Positions 10,088 through 21,882 of a stretch of DNA of 64,000 nucleotides are shown here, piece after piece. The notes beneath the pieces are model-generated. The model searched no databases. It was not told the DNA's origin and worked only from the letters and a program-made list of their open reading frames with translations. Origin of the DNA: Ampelocalamus luodianensis (Eukaryota > Streptophyta > Magnoliopsida > Poales > Poaceae). How positions within the stretch are numbered: position 1 is the stretch's first letter; each line of letters starts with the position of its first letter. The stretch spans positions 39,137,692 through 39,201,691 of the forward strand of contig CM070633.1 in NCBI GenBank assembly GCA_036346255.1. Reading direction: 5' to 3'. Made by a program: the position numbers and the translations under genes.

Positions 10088-11028
10088 AGAAAAAATGACT
10101 ATTTTGCATGCAAAAAACTGTCGACAGATATTTAGCAATTCCGTTTTTAGAAACAGGAAATCTATACGGACAGATTGTTAATTGTAAGTGTGATTGTAAT
10201 ATGCATTGATTGTATGCGTGCGCGATAACTGTTTTGGCATCCGCAACCTGTAGTAGGAAGTAGGGAAAAATAATAAAAACTTAAACATAATTGATAATAG
10301 ATATCAATAGGTATAGTAGAAGCGCACGTATGACATTCCTGCTACATATGAAATGTAAACTGACGTACTGTACCTTAGATTTATTTGTTGGCTAGTGAAT
10401 CTTGCATTGACCTGTAGAAAAAGGCTGACATGTGAGGTTTCGATGTGCGATAAAACCATTAATCTTAGCACGTTTTTTGAATGGGCTGTAGAATAAATCT
10501 AATTAGAATACTAATTCTGTATGAACAGAGCAGAGACAGCTGTTGTAGATTGTACATTCTTCATGCTTATATGAATAGAGATAAGAAAGTTCATTTTGTA
10601 AAGTTCATTTTGTACTGATATGAAAGACAGTTATATTTGCAGCCAAAACATTGATCAAACAAATAGATGAAGTGATAATATAGATCTCTGCACGGTGTAG
10701 ATTTCAAGTATGTTCTACATGTGGCATCATGACTGTATCAATGTATCTAAGTAGTGCAGCCATGAGATAAACAAAGTTCTAATGTAATGGTAGGTGTTTA
10801 CATTTGAACTCTGTGCAAATATTTGGAATATAAGGTTGATTAAACTAACTAAGGCGATGCATAAATGACTAAAATAATCAATAGGAATCTACAGACGAGT
10901 GTGGACGAACAACTAATATTAAGATAGTATAGAGTGAGTAATAAATTGTGATATATATCAAGTAGGAAAGCTATAGAGGGAAAACATGCATCGCAGTAAA
11001 CTACAGGTTGACAGCTTTGATTACTTAC
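10088..11028. other. No gene seen
   Basis: AT-rich. The part nearest 11028 may be intron of the CLPTM1-like gene. No further exon of that gene was recognised. Confidence 0.45.
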
Positions 11029-11847
11029 ATCTTGCAAGGATCATCCATGAAATCTCATTGTTAAGAAGGTACAGGAAAACAATAAGCTGACACACAAAGT
11101 TCAGAACCACAACTTTTACCGATAGACCTTCCATGGACTTGTTCTTATTCCAGAACTGAATATCTGAACAATAGCACATGGAGATCATCAAATATATGTT
11201 GAGTTATTGTTGGATAATACTTCTGGTTATGGTATACATGATATAAAATAAAAACTATGCAGCGTCCATACCGTTGTTGAAAGCCAATAAATCAAACAGT
11301 GTAACAGAGAAACAACCATGGTCAGTCCTAGGAGATACGGATTTCCTTCAAGGAAAACTCTCTGCATTTTACAAAGAAGTCTAGGATCAGTGGAAACCCA
11401 TAACCAAGAGCATCTGGCTAATACACTAACCATATGACAAAAGTAACCATCTCCAAAGAACGTGAATTAAAAGTACATGTACAAATGGCATCTCAGACAA
11501 GATGAAAGAGTGTAAGGGAATTCACTCCCAAACAAAACAGAATTGAGCACGACATATCCAAGAATGCCAGAATCTGGATGATACGGTTGAGAATATCCAC
11601 ATGTACCTTGAGTTCGTCACCCTCGCCTTCTAGCATACTGTCGTTGCTACGATGAACTTGGAAGGACTGCTCAACCTGTAGAAACAATTGCCACTTGGTC
11701 ATGCTAATAGTACCTTCGAGGTTTAAGGGCAATTCCTCCACAGTCTCATTGAGTGCTATCAATTTATCCCTGAGTAGCCAAAATTCATTGAAGAATACAG
11801 TGGCATAGTAGTTGCCTGTAGCTAGATCGACATTCAAATCTATACCT
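11029..11847 (-). pseudogene. CLPTM1: CLPTM1-family membrane protein, three exons
   Basis: Family members are multi-pass membrane proteins linked to the ER and Golgi. Three exons with good splice sites are visible. 11607-11847 contains VDLATGNYYATVFFNEFWLL, then ISMTKWQLFLQVEQSFQVHR and SMLEGEGDELK. 11272-11361 begins RVFLEGNPYLLGLTMVVSLL. 11029-11163 reads DIQFWNKNKSMEGL, then VVVLNFVCQLIVFLYLLNN, a membrane segment. Phases fit: the codon split between the second and third exons rejoins as GAT. The middle exon has lost a few bases near CACTGTTTGAT, shifting the frame before its end. The first and last exons of the gene are absent. The Sirevirus-like element lies 175 bp upstream in the gene's direction. 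Confidence 0.8.
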
Positions 11848-12022
11848 CTATTGTAAAGGAAAATCAATCAAATTATTTGATAATTCGTGGGAAAGATGAA
11901 CAGCGACTAAGAACTGAAGCCATCAAATTAGACCAACACAGTTGTGCAGATGCTACATGAATCAAGCAAATAGCATATATAAATTCATCTCTGTGGAAGT
12001 AAACCAAAAACTCCTAACAAAC

Positions 12023-13714
12023 TGTGGATATCATGAGGATATGTGACGATATTAAGATGATGTTACAATTGGCAATGACACTTTTGGTTTGCTATTTCTC
12101 GTGTTTAAACAAATGTTCAAAGGTCATCGAGTTCAAGCGACCGGCCCGTGAGCGCGATCGACCGGAGAAGGCGTCGACCGCCATTGAATGGCGGTCGACG
12201 GTTTTGTGTTGTTCATTGATTTAAATGGGAAAGTGATTTTGGGATTGGTCATATCCATGTTTATCTTTGCATATGTGTTGCATATTGCATGTTTTCACTG
12301 ACGTGGGTCAAGTTGTGAAGAACTTGTTCCCGGAGACGATTTCCCTGTCTATTGTTGTGCAGGTGTCTTGAAGGTCAATGACGGTCAACGGCAAGAGGAT
12401 CTGGACTAAGCTTGGAGAGCTGAGGTCCAGAACGATCATGGATGCCGGGTGAGGTCAAGTGACTCAAGCATGGCGCAGAATGGATGAGGATGACTGAACG
12501 GGCAGTTCGGTGCGACGGGTTGATCAAGCGGCGCGGGGGTCGGTGCAAGTGCCTTGGTGGTTCCAGAGGGATCTGGACGGGAGAGACTTGCCGACATGAT
12601 GAGAGTCGTTGATCAACCTACACGTGTCGGAGCAGGCGATTGCTTCGACAGGATTGGACTCGGTCCATGGAGAAGGATCGAGAAGGGGTATTTTGGTAAT
12701 CTCACCAAATACCGGCTTTGTGACTTGTTGGCTAAACCGCGGCGCTTGGAGAAGCGGTTTAGGTCAATCGAAGACGAAGACAGCGCTTTAAAATGCGTGC
12801 GTAAGTGTCCCGTTCATGTTGGGCCATAACGGGAGCCCATTAGGGATAACTCTTCTAGAAGCTAGGCCTCTCTATAAATAGGGGGTGTGCTGGACAAGCC
12901 ACCCCAAGCACTTCATTTGTAAACCCTAGTTTGGTTTTAGGGACTTAGAGAGAAAGAGAGAGGCTTAGGGTTCTAGGGAGATGGTTTGATTGTGTGCTCA
13001 TGGATTGAGCTCTTGTCCTCCTTGAGGGAGTGGCTGTAACCAGCAACATCATGATTCAATCCATGGATGGTTTTCCAAAGATGTGTATCTTTGTGTTCTT
13101 CCTTCTCGTTTTTCGATTTTGAGTCAATCTTTGATCTTTTGGTTTTTGGTTGATCTCTTGCCCACTTCTACCTTGCTGTGATGTGTGAGAATACATCTAG
13201 GATCATCAATCTCCCACGAGCAAGTTTTAGATCGTGTTTTTCGTTTTTGCTCGGTTTTGAACCTTCCTTCGGTAAAACTGAAAAAGCTCAAAACTTTGAA
13301 GTAGATCTTTTCGATCGTCACTTAGAATAGGTTCCAGATATCATTGGGAAGTTGTGTTCCAAATTTGGTCAAGTTTGGCCGTGTAGATCAAAAAGTTAGA
13401 TCGATTTTCGGTTTTGAAATAGTGCTGAAATTCACGTTCTGTGCTGATTTTACTATTCACCGGTCGACCGCCTCCTGTGGCTTCATTCGACTCTTATTCT
13501 CACCAAAGACTGTTCATCGATCTGAAAAATTGTGTTTCGATTGTTTCTTACAGGGGTTTTAAGGGAATTCAACATAAGTCTTCCACTGTGTTTATCAATT
13601 GATCTTCATAGCTCTCATAGCTATTGGAGTGAAATTTGTGTTGAATCTAATCTTGAAAGAAAATTTTGGTTAAGCTCCTATTCACCCCCCTCTAGTCGCC
13701 TTTCCGGTCCTACA
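12023..13714 (+). repeat. 5' LTR of the Sirevirus-like element
   Basis: Begins TGTGGATATCATG and ends GGTCCTACA, about 1692 bp. It contains the promoter box at 12873-12880. CAAAC precedes it as a possible target duplication, which cannot be tested at the other end. Confidence 0.85.
12873..12880 (+). promoter_or_regulatory. TATA box of the 5' LTR
   Basis: TATAAATA in CTCTCTATAAATAGGGGG, about 850 bp into the LTR. It is a strong match to a plant TATA box and would start the element's RNA near 12905-12915. Confidence 0.65.
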
Positions 13715-13716
13715 AT

Positions 13717-13728
13717 TGGTATCAGAGC
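13717..13728 (+). other. Primer binding site (tRNA-Met type)
   Basis: TGGTATCAGAGC, an exact match to the usual Copia primer site, two bases after the LTR end. Confidence 0.85.
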
Positions 13729-13770
13729 CCGGTTAGCTCTTCTCATAGATCTTAACCGGTCTTTGGAGCC

Positions 13771-14925
13771 ATGGCGACTGACAAGTATGCAAACAAACCA
13801 CATATCTTTGATGGATCTGATTTTTCTTACTGGAAGGCTCGTATGCAATTCTACATCGAGGCTCAAGGGCACGCTATTTGGCTTAAGGTCAAAAATCCTT
13901 TTGTTGTGCCAGCCGATGACGATGTGATCACTCCAGATGTTGAGGCTAATAGTAAGGCTCAAAATTTTCTGATTCAAGGGCTTAGTCGATCTGAGTTTGA
14001 GCGTGTTGCTCATTTTAGGTCTGCTCATGAGATCTGGAGGACTCTATGTGATTATCACGAGGGTTCTACTGCGATCAAGGAAGTGAGACAGAACCAACTC
14101 AAGAAAGCATACTCAAAGATCGAGCAAAAGCCTGGTGAATCTTTAGATGAGTCATGGGAAGGTTCTCAAAGATTCTCGCATAATCTTCGTATTGTGGATC
14201 TTGTTTTCACTCGAGTGCGAGCATACGCCGACTTTTGGGTGCACTTGACGTGAGAGTTTGGGGGATGAAAATCACTTCCATCAATGACAACACTGTCATG
14301 AGTGAGCTTACCATGGACAAGCTCTACTCGAGGTTGAAGACGCATGAGATTGACTTTATCTCGCGTCTCCCCAAGGCAGTCGATGGCTTTAGTGGTCGAC
14401 CCATCTAAGGGTAGTTTTTCTTATTCTTTTGATTCTAGCTCATCTGGTCTTTCTTTGTCCGCTTGGCATTCTTTGAGCGATGAGCAACTAGAGAAGATAC
14501 CTGAGGATGACTTAGCCCTCCTATCCACCAGATTCTCGAGAGCATACAACAAAGTAAGAAATAGGAGGAGAGGTGGACCTATCACTTGTTTTGAGTGTGG
14601 TGAGCCAAATCACATTCGCTCCAAGTGCCCCAAGCTGAAGGGCAAAGAGGAGAAGGACTTTCGGAGACGTCCACAAGCTAAGGATGCAAAAGCTAAGAAG
14701 CCCAACTATCGCAAGTTCGTCAGCCGTGTCCTTGCCGCTCTCGAGAGTGTTGATATGAGCGATGTGGACTCGGGGACGGAGGACGACGACGATGACTCCC
14801 ATGGCAAGAAGAAGACTCATGATTTCACGGCATGTGCTTCATGGCGGGATGTACCACGACGTCGACTCCTCCAACGACGACGAGCTCTTCAAATATCCCG
14901 ACGAGGTATGTCCATCACCAAATGA
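13771..14925 (+). pseudogene. Sirevirus-like gag (UBN2 capsid and zinc knuckle)
   Basis: ATG at 13771 opens with MATDKYANKPHIFDGSDFSY, a capsid N-terminus. The frame runs to 14253, including YWKARMQFYIE and KKAYSKIEQKPGESLDE. It then shifts and resumes from about 14344 with an SLSDEQLEKIPEDDLALL segment. The knuckle CFECGEPNHIRSKC is intact (14587-14628). Acidic residues and DDDDDSHGKKK follow. The protein would coat and pack the element's RNA. One or two frameshifts separate the halves. Confidence 0.85.
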
Positions 14926-15947
14926 AATGAAACGTGCTTTGGTTGTTCTTGAACAAAAAGCAAGAAGCAAGCTAAAAGATAAAGAAACAGATACCATAAT
15001 TGAAGACTTGAACCTAGAAATTGTTAGGCTCAAATCTATTAATCCTACCAATGATTGTGATTCTTGTCTTAGCTTGATGTTTGATCGACCAATCTACAAA
15101 CTACTCATTCCTCTGTACAAATCAATTAAAAGATGCTCTTGATGAAATTGAATCTCTCAAGTCTAGTCCTTCTTGTATGAATGCTATTGCTCTAGATGTG
15201 ACTCCTGTAGATGCTTTTCCTTCATCTTGTTCAAACTGTGCGTTGCTTGAATTAAAATTGAATAGCGCTACAAAAGAATTGCAGAAATTTGATCCTAGTC
15301 ATACTTGCTCTCATTGTGAGGATAATAAGGTCAAAATGAAAGAGATGACTGAAATGGTTTATTCTAGATCTGCATCATGTGAAAATTGCCTTAAACTCAC
15401 AATAGAGAATGATGCTCTAAACAAGACTTTAGAGGAGAAAGCTAAAATTGAAAAATACATGTTCATGGCTGTATCCAAGAAAGATATTGACTCTTCTTGT
15501 TGTATCTTGTGTACTGAAATTGAAATGAATGTACATAAGATACAAGAGGCATTTAGAGATAAATTTAAGGAACAGTTGAATAGGATTAGGAATTCCTATT
15601 GTGTGTCTTGTGAGGCATTAAAAATTGAGATAGCTATTCTCAAGGATGAGTATGATGAGGCAATCAAGTCTAGTAATTGTGCTTCATGTAAGGACATAGC
15701 CAAAGAAAATGATTACCTTAAAGATACTCTTGAGAGATTTACTAGTGGGAAGAAGAACCTCAACATGATTCTTGATAAATCTAAGGTGAGTGTGAAGAAT
15801 AGTGGCTTAGGTTTTAATTCAATAGAGCATTCCAAGAACCATCCACCTAAGATCACGAGAGCTGTTGAGAGTGGCTTGTTTGAGGTAGAACCCCCTGAAC
15901 CATCTAAGATTGTTTTTAGATCTGCAGTTTGCCCAAACTTCTTCTAG
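14828..15947 (+). pseudogene. Gag extension with repeated CxxC pairs and coiled coil
   Basis: After a frame change the sequence reads HDVDSSNDDELFKYPDEV, then a long charged helical region. Pairs of cysteines recur: CDSC near 15057, then in the 288-residue frame from 15081 CSNC (residues 50-53), CSHC (76-79), CENC (100-103), CILC (141-144), CVSC (174-177) and CASC (200-203). Between them lie heptad-like stretches such as LKLTIENDALNKTLEEKAKI. This fits a coiled-coil extension of gag. It ends at TAG (15945-15947) before the protease. Its role is unknown to me. Confidence 0.65.
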
Positions 15948-16419
15948 CAAGACAGTGTTTCTACTTCAATAGGTCGACCCTCAAAGGTCAAGTACCATTG
16001 CACCTTCGCAAGAAGGATGGCCACATTGTTGAGTTACGCTTAGTAGAGCTAAGATTGAGAGGAAGGGAGGATGAGCGCTTTGAGGTCCATTAGAGGAGTT
16101 CCTTCACCTACTGTAGTCTCTAGAGCCAGACAGCCTGTCTTTCCTGCTAGACATAGGCCTAGGTTGGTAGATGACTTCTTTGACTACTTTGGAGGTTCTA
16201 GGCAGTGTTCTGGTTTAGGATATCATGAGGAGAGACCACGGGTAGCATCTAGACAGGGGGAGTACCGACCTTTTGGTAGGTCGATTCGGAGAGGTCTAGG
16301 TGTTTCTCATGTGCATTCGATGATTTTACTCTTAATCGGTTTTCTGCTGCTTCTCTGTTGTTCCTCACAGCATCGTGTGACTCAGTACTGGATTCCTAAG
16401 TCTTTTATTACTAACTTGA

Positions 16420-16640
16420 TCGAGGCACGATGTTTTCTGCTTATGCCCTGTAGGTCCGTCGTGCGAGGAAGGACATATGGCTTGTTGACTCTGGATGTTC
16501 TCGACACATGACTGGAGATTCTAGATGGTTCTCCTCCTTCACACGTGCATCCGGCAATGAGTTGATCACATTTGGGGACGCTTCTACCGGGACCGTGACA
16601 GCTAAGAGCACGGTCTTGCGTCAACAACAAGTTCATGCTT
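16420..16640 (+). pseudogene. Copia protease segment
   Basis: WLVDSGCSRHMTGDSRW has the aspartic protease active site DSG at 16487-16495 and the usual HMTG that follows. The frame breaks near 16600 before the pre-integrase part. The protease would cut the gag-pol polyprotein. Confidence 0.8.
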
Positions 16641-17660
16641 AAGGACGTCGCTTTGGTAAGTAAGCTGAGGTATAATCTGCTATCTGTTTCTCAGCTGCTT
16701 GATGAGGGTCTGGAGGTAAGGTTTAAGAGCGGTGAGTGTAGAGTTCTGGACTCCTCGGGTGAGCTTGTCTTTGGGTTAACTAGGTTTGAGAGGATTTTCA
16801 GTGTTTCTTCTGCTTCAAATTCTAGATGTCTTGTTGCTTCTGATTCTCATGATCTAGTCTTATGGCATCGTAGACTTGGACACATAGGTTTCGACCACTT
16901 GACTAGAGTCAGTAGCAAGGATTTGATTAAAGGGTTGCCTAGGCTGAAGGCTGTTAGAGACCTAGTGTGCGCTCCCTGTAGACATGGTAAGATGGTTTCT
17001 GTTTCTCATCCACCTCTTACTTTAGTGATGACTGATGGTCCAGGTCAGCTCTTGCATTTAGACACTGTTGGTCCTTCTAGAGTTCAGTCTGCTGGTGGAA
17101 AATGGTATGTGCTTGTGATTGTGGATGACTTCTCCAGGTACTCATGGGTTTATTTTCTGGTTTCTAAGGACGAGGCTTTTGGATTTTTAGAGAATTGGTC
17201 CTTAGACTAGTGTTGATCTTCCTGGAGCTTTGAGAGTCATTAGGAGTGACAATGGGACGAATTCAAGAACTCTTCTTTGCCACTTTACTGCCGATAGGGA
17301 ATTGAGCATCGTTCTCTTCTCCTAGAGTTCCCAATGAATGGCGTTGTAGAGAGGAAGAACAGGACCCTTGTAGAGATGGCTAGAACCATGCTAGATGAGC
17401 ATTCCACACCTAGGAGGTTTTGGGCTGAGGCGATCTCTACTGCTTGTTATGTATCTAATACGGTTTTCTTGAGATCTGTGATTGGCAAGACTTCTTATGA
17501 GCTTAGATTTGGTCATAGGCCTAAAGTCTCTCATTTCAAGATTTTTGGTTGCAAGTGCTTCATTCTTAAACATGGCAATTTGGATAAATTTGAATCTAGA
17601 TGTTACGATGGCATATTCCTTGGATATCCCTGCTCATTCTCGTGGCTATCGTGTATTTAA
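16635..17660 (+). pseudogene. Copia integrase
   Basis: MLKDVALVSKLRYNLLSVSQ begins the pre-integrase domain. WHRRLGHIGFDHL and VCAPCRHGK supply the zinc-binding H-H and C-C residues. LLHLDTVGP and VIVDDFSRYSWVYFL carry the first catalytic aspartate region. A break near 17210-17335 removes the middle. NGVVERKNRTLVEMARTML (from about 17336) contains the usual catalytic-glutamate segment, and IFGCKCF follows. An extra C near 17630 shifts the frame. Confidence 0.85.
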
Positions 17661-17979
17661 TTTGGATACTAACAAAATTGTTGAGACTTGCGAAGTCACT
17701 TTTGATGAGGCTAGTCCTGGTACTAGACCCGATGCTACAGGTACACAGGTTTCTGATATTCGAGAAAGCATCTTCGCCGACGATGACTCGAGGATGAGGA
17801 CCCAATTCATCCTCAAGGTTCTTACGAGATGGTTGGAGAGCTGCTACCACTACCCGACTTGGTGGCGCACCTCCTCCTATCTTCACCGACGATCCGAGTG
17901 GCTCTGCTCCTACCTCCGCAGACTCATGAGGTAGAGGCCACTACGCACGGGGAGCTCCTCTTCATATTCATGACGACAT

Positions 17980-18960
17980 CCGCTGAAGCGGATGATTGGG
18001 GATTTCAATGAGCGAGTCACTCGCTCGAGTTTATTCTCCGATTCTCATGCACATTCTGCTTTTGTCGCGTCTTTTGAACCCGAGATGTCACCCATGCTTT
18101 ATCTGATTCCTCTTGGGTCAATTCCATGCATGAAGAACTTGAAAATTTTGAAAGAAACAAAGTCTGGACCTTAGTTGAACCTCCACCTAATATTCATGTA
18201 ATTGGAACAAAATGAATTTTTAAAAATAAGCAAAGTGAGGATGGGTTGGTAGTTCGCAACAAGGCTAGGCTTGTAGCTCAAGGTTATTCAGTAGAGGGCT
18301 TAGACTTTGAAGAGACCTTTGCTCCTGTCGCTAGATTAGAAGCCATTCACATACTGCTAGCTTTTGCTTCTTCTAAGGGCTTTAAGCTTTTTCAAATGGA
18401 TGTCAAAAGTGCATTTCTTAATGGTTTCATAGAAGAAGAGGTCTATGTCAAGCAACCTCCTGGCTTTGAAAATCTTAAGTTCCCAAACCGTGTTTTTAAA
18501 CTCTCCAAAGCCTTGTATGGATTGAAGCAAGCCCTAGAGCTTGGTATGATAGGCTTAAGAGTTTCTTGTAATAATGAGTTCAAAATGGGAATGGTTGATA
18601 AAACCTTGTTCACTCTCGGGCATGGCGGTGACTTTTTATTGGTTCAGATTTATGTGGATGATATCATATTCGGTGGTTGTTCTCATGCTTTGGTGTCCAG
18701 ATTTTCAGATTCTATGAGCAGGAGTTCGAGATGAGCATGATGGGCGAATTGACCTTCTTCCTTGGTCTTCAAGTCAAGCAACGAAAAAGGCATCTTCATT
18801 CATCGAGTAAGTATACAAAGGATCTTCTTCGACGCTCGACATGGGAAGCGAGTAGACCAATGTCTACTCCCATTGCCACAACCACCGTCTTTGGACCCTA
18901 ATGAGGATGGAGAGCCCGTGGATCGGAAGGAGTACCGCACATGATCGGCTCCTCCTCTAC
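17980..18960 (+). pseudogene. Copia reverse transcriptase
   Basis: The frame 18246-18734 reads KARLVAQGYSVEGLDFEETF, FQMDVKSAFLNGFIEEEVYV, FKLSKALYGLKQA and IYVDDIIFGG, with the YVDD catalytic box at 18651-18662. Frameshifts occur before 18246 and near 18720, after which EMSMMGELTFFLGLQVKQ continues in another frame. Confidence 0.85.
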
Positions 18961-19579
18961 CTCACGTGAGGTGGACATACAATTCATTTGTGTGTGTCAC
19001 GCGCTCGATTCGAGCTTCCTCGTGCTTCTCATCGTCAAGCGATGCGACGCATATTCAGTACCTTCAAGACACTCTTGATTTAGGACTCGGTTTTCTTCTC
19101 GATTCGCTCTCTCGATTCGAGCTTTTACGATCTTGATTTTGCGGGGTGTAGAGTGGATAGGAAGAGTACTTCGCACTTGTCATTTCTTGGGCACATCTCT
19201 TATTTCTTGGTCTTCTCGAAACAGTCTTACATGTACCCATCCCCGAGGCCGAGTATGTAGGCTGACAAGTAGTTGCTCTCGGGTTCTCTGGATCTTGTCT
19301 ACTTTATGGACTATGGGTTGTTTTTGGATAGTGTTCCTCTTTCGTGACAACACTAGTGCCATCAACATTGCCAAAACCCAAGATTGCAACACTCTAGGAC
19401 CAAGCACATTGATGTTCGATTTCATTTTCGAGAGACCATGTTGAGAAAGGTGATGTTGTGCTTCATTTTGTTGAGTCCGAAAGCAAGGTTGCGATATTTT
19501 CACTAAGGCTCTTGACTCTTCTCGTTTTGCTACTTTGCGGGGAGAGTTAGGGGTTATTAGTCCTCTTGGCCTGTTTTGA
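18960..19579 (+). pseudogene. Copia RNase H, heavily broken
   Basis: SLISWSSR near 19197, DNTSAINIAKTQ near 19350 and, after more shifts, FTKALD- and LRGELG-like coding near 19500-19550 are in the right order. The segment ends at TGA (19577-19579) in TTTTGAGGGGG. It is more degraded than the polymerase beside it. Confidence 0.7.
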
Positions 19580-21043
19580 GGGGGAGTTTTGCTCTTTTGC
19601 ATTCATTGTATCATAATGCATTTTCTTTTCTACAACTTGCATTGTAATATATTTTCATGGAGCTTTGATTATTATCCTTGTATGACTTGTTTTTATACTT
19701 TATACCTTGCCATGTCTTGTGTTAGTGTGTTAAGACTTCTGTTATGGCTTTTCATATGTAGCTTAGTTTTTTCCATGATAGTTTAATTATCTGTGAGCAA
19801 TTTGAATCAAAACATAACTTCTTAAATCTTATGACTAGTTTTGCTTTAGTGATCCTCTTATGATTCACGCCATATCATATACGCTTAATTGAGTCTTGAA
19901 TCTGATATGAGTTTTGAAATGAGCTGAGTCAAGCAAATGAAAAATTATAAGTTTTTTTGTGCGAAAAACCAGTCTCACCAATTCATTCTCATGAGACGGC
20001 TTGCCATTGTACTAGGCTTGAACTCGGGGAGTTTTGGATGACCTAGATCACTCTCTTAAGCTTTCTTGCTTGAGATGGTGCTGGCAAGGCTTGAGATCTA
20101 GCACATTGCTAAGAAAACAACATTATCTTTTGGTGAAGCTTAGGAGGCGGTTGTGGATGGCTCTAGTCCAGGACTTGCTTTACTAAGATAAAACTCAAGT
20201 ATTTCAAAAAAGTGCTAACATGTGCTAAAATTCGCGTGCTTGAACAAATTGATTTATAATTGCACTCAGAATGCTCAAAATTGACTCTTTGTTTAATTTC
20301 TGGGCTCCATTTTGCTTATAGACATGGCTTGACTCCTTTTTGGATACCTTTAGTTAAACTATGATCTTCAATATCTTTACTTGCTAAGCTTTTATTTCCA
20401 CACAGATTATTGCTCTGTTGGCGTTAGCTTGTTATATATGTTTTGCCATGATGGAATATTGCTACTTCACATAATATGGCTTGGTGTAATACTTGTCTAG
20501 TCTTCTTGGATAATTCTCATGGCTCATGTTGCTAAAAATCAAAACAAAAACAAACAAAATTGCAGCTATTCCATTTCATTCATGCTCTATCTTCTTCCAT
20601 GTTTCTTGCTGAATACATTGTCAAAGGGGGAGAAAGATTGGTAAAAATGCTGTTTTAGAGCTGTTTGGAGTCTTAGGGAGAAAGTGTTCTTTCATGACAA
20701 TTGGTGATCATTGTGAGTGGGAGCATCTCATTTGCATTCCGTTGGTTTTATTGCCTTTTCTGAATCTGAATTGTAATTCGTGAATACTCACCATGATCGA
20801 AGGTCAAATAGAACAATTGTTCTTTCATATGGACCTTAAATAAGATTTTTGGCGATTCTCTGGAAATTGAAGTTTTTGTGCTTTCCTTTGCCTTATCTCA
20901 CTTGCCTATGCTATTCAAGCCGTTTGGTCATTTCCATGGCTTTCTTGCTTATGGACCAAGTTGTGCCTTTGCGCGAAAACGTCGAGTATTTTCATTTTCA
21001 AACCTAAAACTTACATTTTCTGGAAGATTGCCAATGTGTTCAT
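19580..21043 (+). other. Noncoding 3' region of the Sirevirus-like element
   Basis: About 1.5 kb between the pol stop and the purine tract. No long open frame and no envelope-like protein could be recognised. GGGGGAGAAAG near 20626 resembles a second purine tract. Confidence 0.6.
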
Positions 21044-21055
21044 CAAGGGGGAGAT
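21044..21055 (+). other. Polypurine tract
   Basis: AAGGGGGAGATT immediately before the TGTGGATATC start of the 3' LTR. Confidence 0.75.
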
Positions 21056-21782
21056 TGTGGATATCATGAGGATATATGCGATATTAAGATGATGTTACAA
21101 TTGGCAATGACACTTTTGGTTTGCTATTTCCGTGTTTTCGCAAATGTTCAAAGGTCGCGAGTTGAAATGACCGGCGCTAGGAGCGATCGATCGGCGGTAT
21201 CCGACCAAACCATTGAATGGCGATCGACCGCTTTGTCGTTTTCATTGATTTAAATGGGAAAGTGATTTTGGGATTGGTCATATCCATGTTTATCTTTGCA
21301 TATGTGTTGCATATTGCATGTTTTCACCGACGTGGGTCAAGTTGTGAAGAACTTGTTCCGAGACGATTTCTCTGTCTATTGCTTTGTGTGTCTTGAAGGT
21401 CAATGACGGTCAAGCGGCAAGAGGATCCGACTAAGCTTGGAGAGCCGAGGTCCGTAACGATCATGGATGCCGGTGAGGTCAAGTGACTCAAGCATGGCGC
21501 AGAATGGATGAGGATGACCGAGCAGGCGGTTCGGTGCGCGACGGGGTTGATCAAGCGGCGCGGGGTGGTGCAAGTGCCTTGGTGGTTCCGGAGGATCCGG
21601 ACGGGAGAGACTTGCCGACATGATGAGAGCCGTTGATCAACCTACACGTGTCGGGCGGCGATTGCTTCGACAGAGATTGGACTCGGTCCATGGAGAAGGA
21701 TTGAGAAGGGTATTTTGGTAATCTCACCAAATCCGGCTTTGTGACTTGTTGGCTAAACGCGGCGCTTGGAGAAGCGGTTTAG
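21056..21782 (+). repeat. 3' LTR, truncated by the gap
   Basis: Matches the first about 740 bp of the 5' LTR. AT-rich parts are almost identical, while CG-dense parts (for example 21160-21240) differ by many small changes. It ends at the N run. Confidence 0.85.
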
Positions 21783-21882
21783 NNNNNNNNNNNNNNNNNN
21801 NNNNNNNNNNNNNNNNNNNNNNNNNNNNNNNNNNNNNNNNNNNNNNNNNNNNNNNNNNNNNNNNNNNNNNNNNNNNNNNNNN
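21783..21882. other. Assembly gap, 100 N
   Basis: Exactly 100 N, the conventional length for a gap of unknown size. It removes the rest of the 3' LTR. Confidence 0.95.

Larger units (their letters stand above)
12023..21782 (+). mobile_element. Sirevirus-like Copia retrotransposon, right end lost in gap
   Basis: The 5' LTR (12023-13714) and a partial 3' LTR (21056-21782) flank a 7.3-kb interior. The interior runs primer site, gag with zinc knuckle, a long CxxC-rich coil region, protease, integrase, reverse transcriptase, RNase H, then about 1.5 kb of noncoding sequence and a purine tract. Long LTRs, an extended gag and this order resemble the Sirevirus branch (Opie/Ji-like). The coding frames have several breaks but far fewer than the other two Copia elements here. 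The expected last 0.95 kb of the 3' LTR and its target duplication are missing in the N run. Confidence 0.85.

Noticed and set aside
19580..21043. Possible envelope-like gene downstream of Sirevirus-like pol
   Set aside because: No open frame beyond about 65 codons, and no signal or membrane pattern of an envelope protein.
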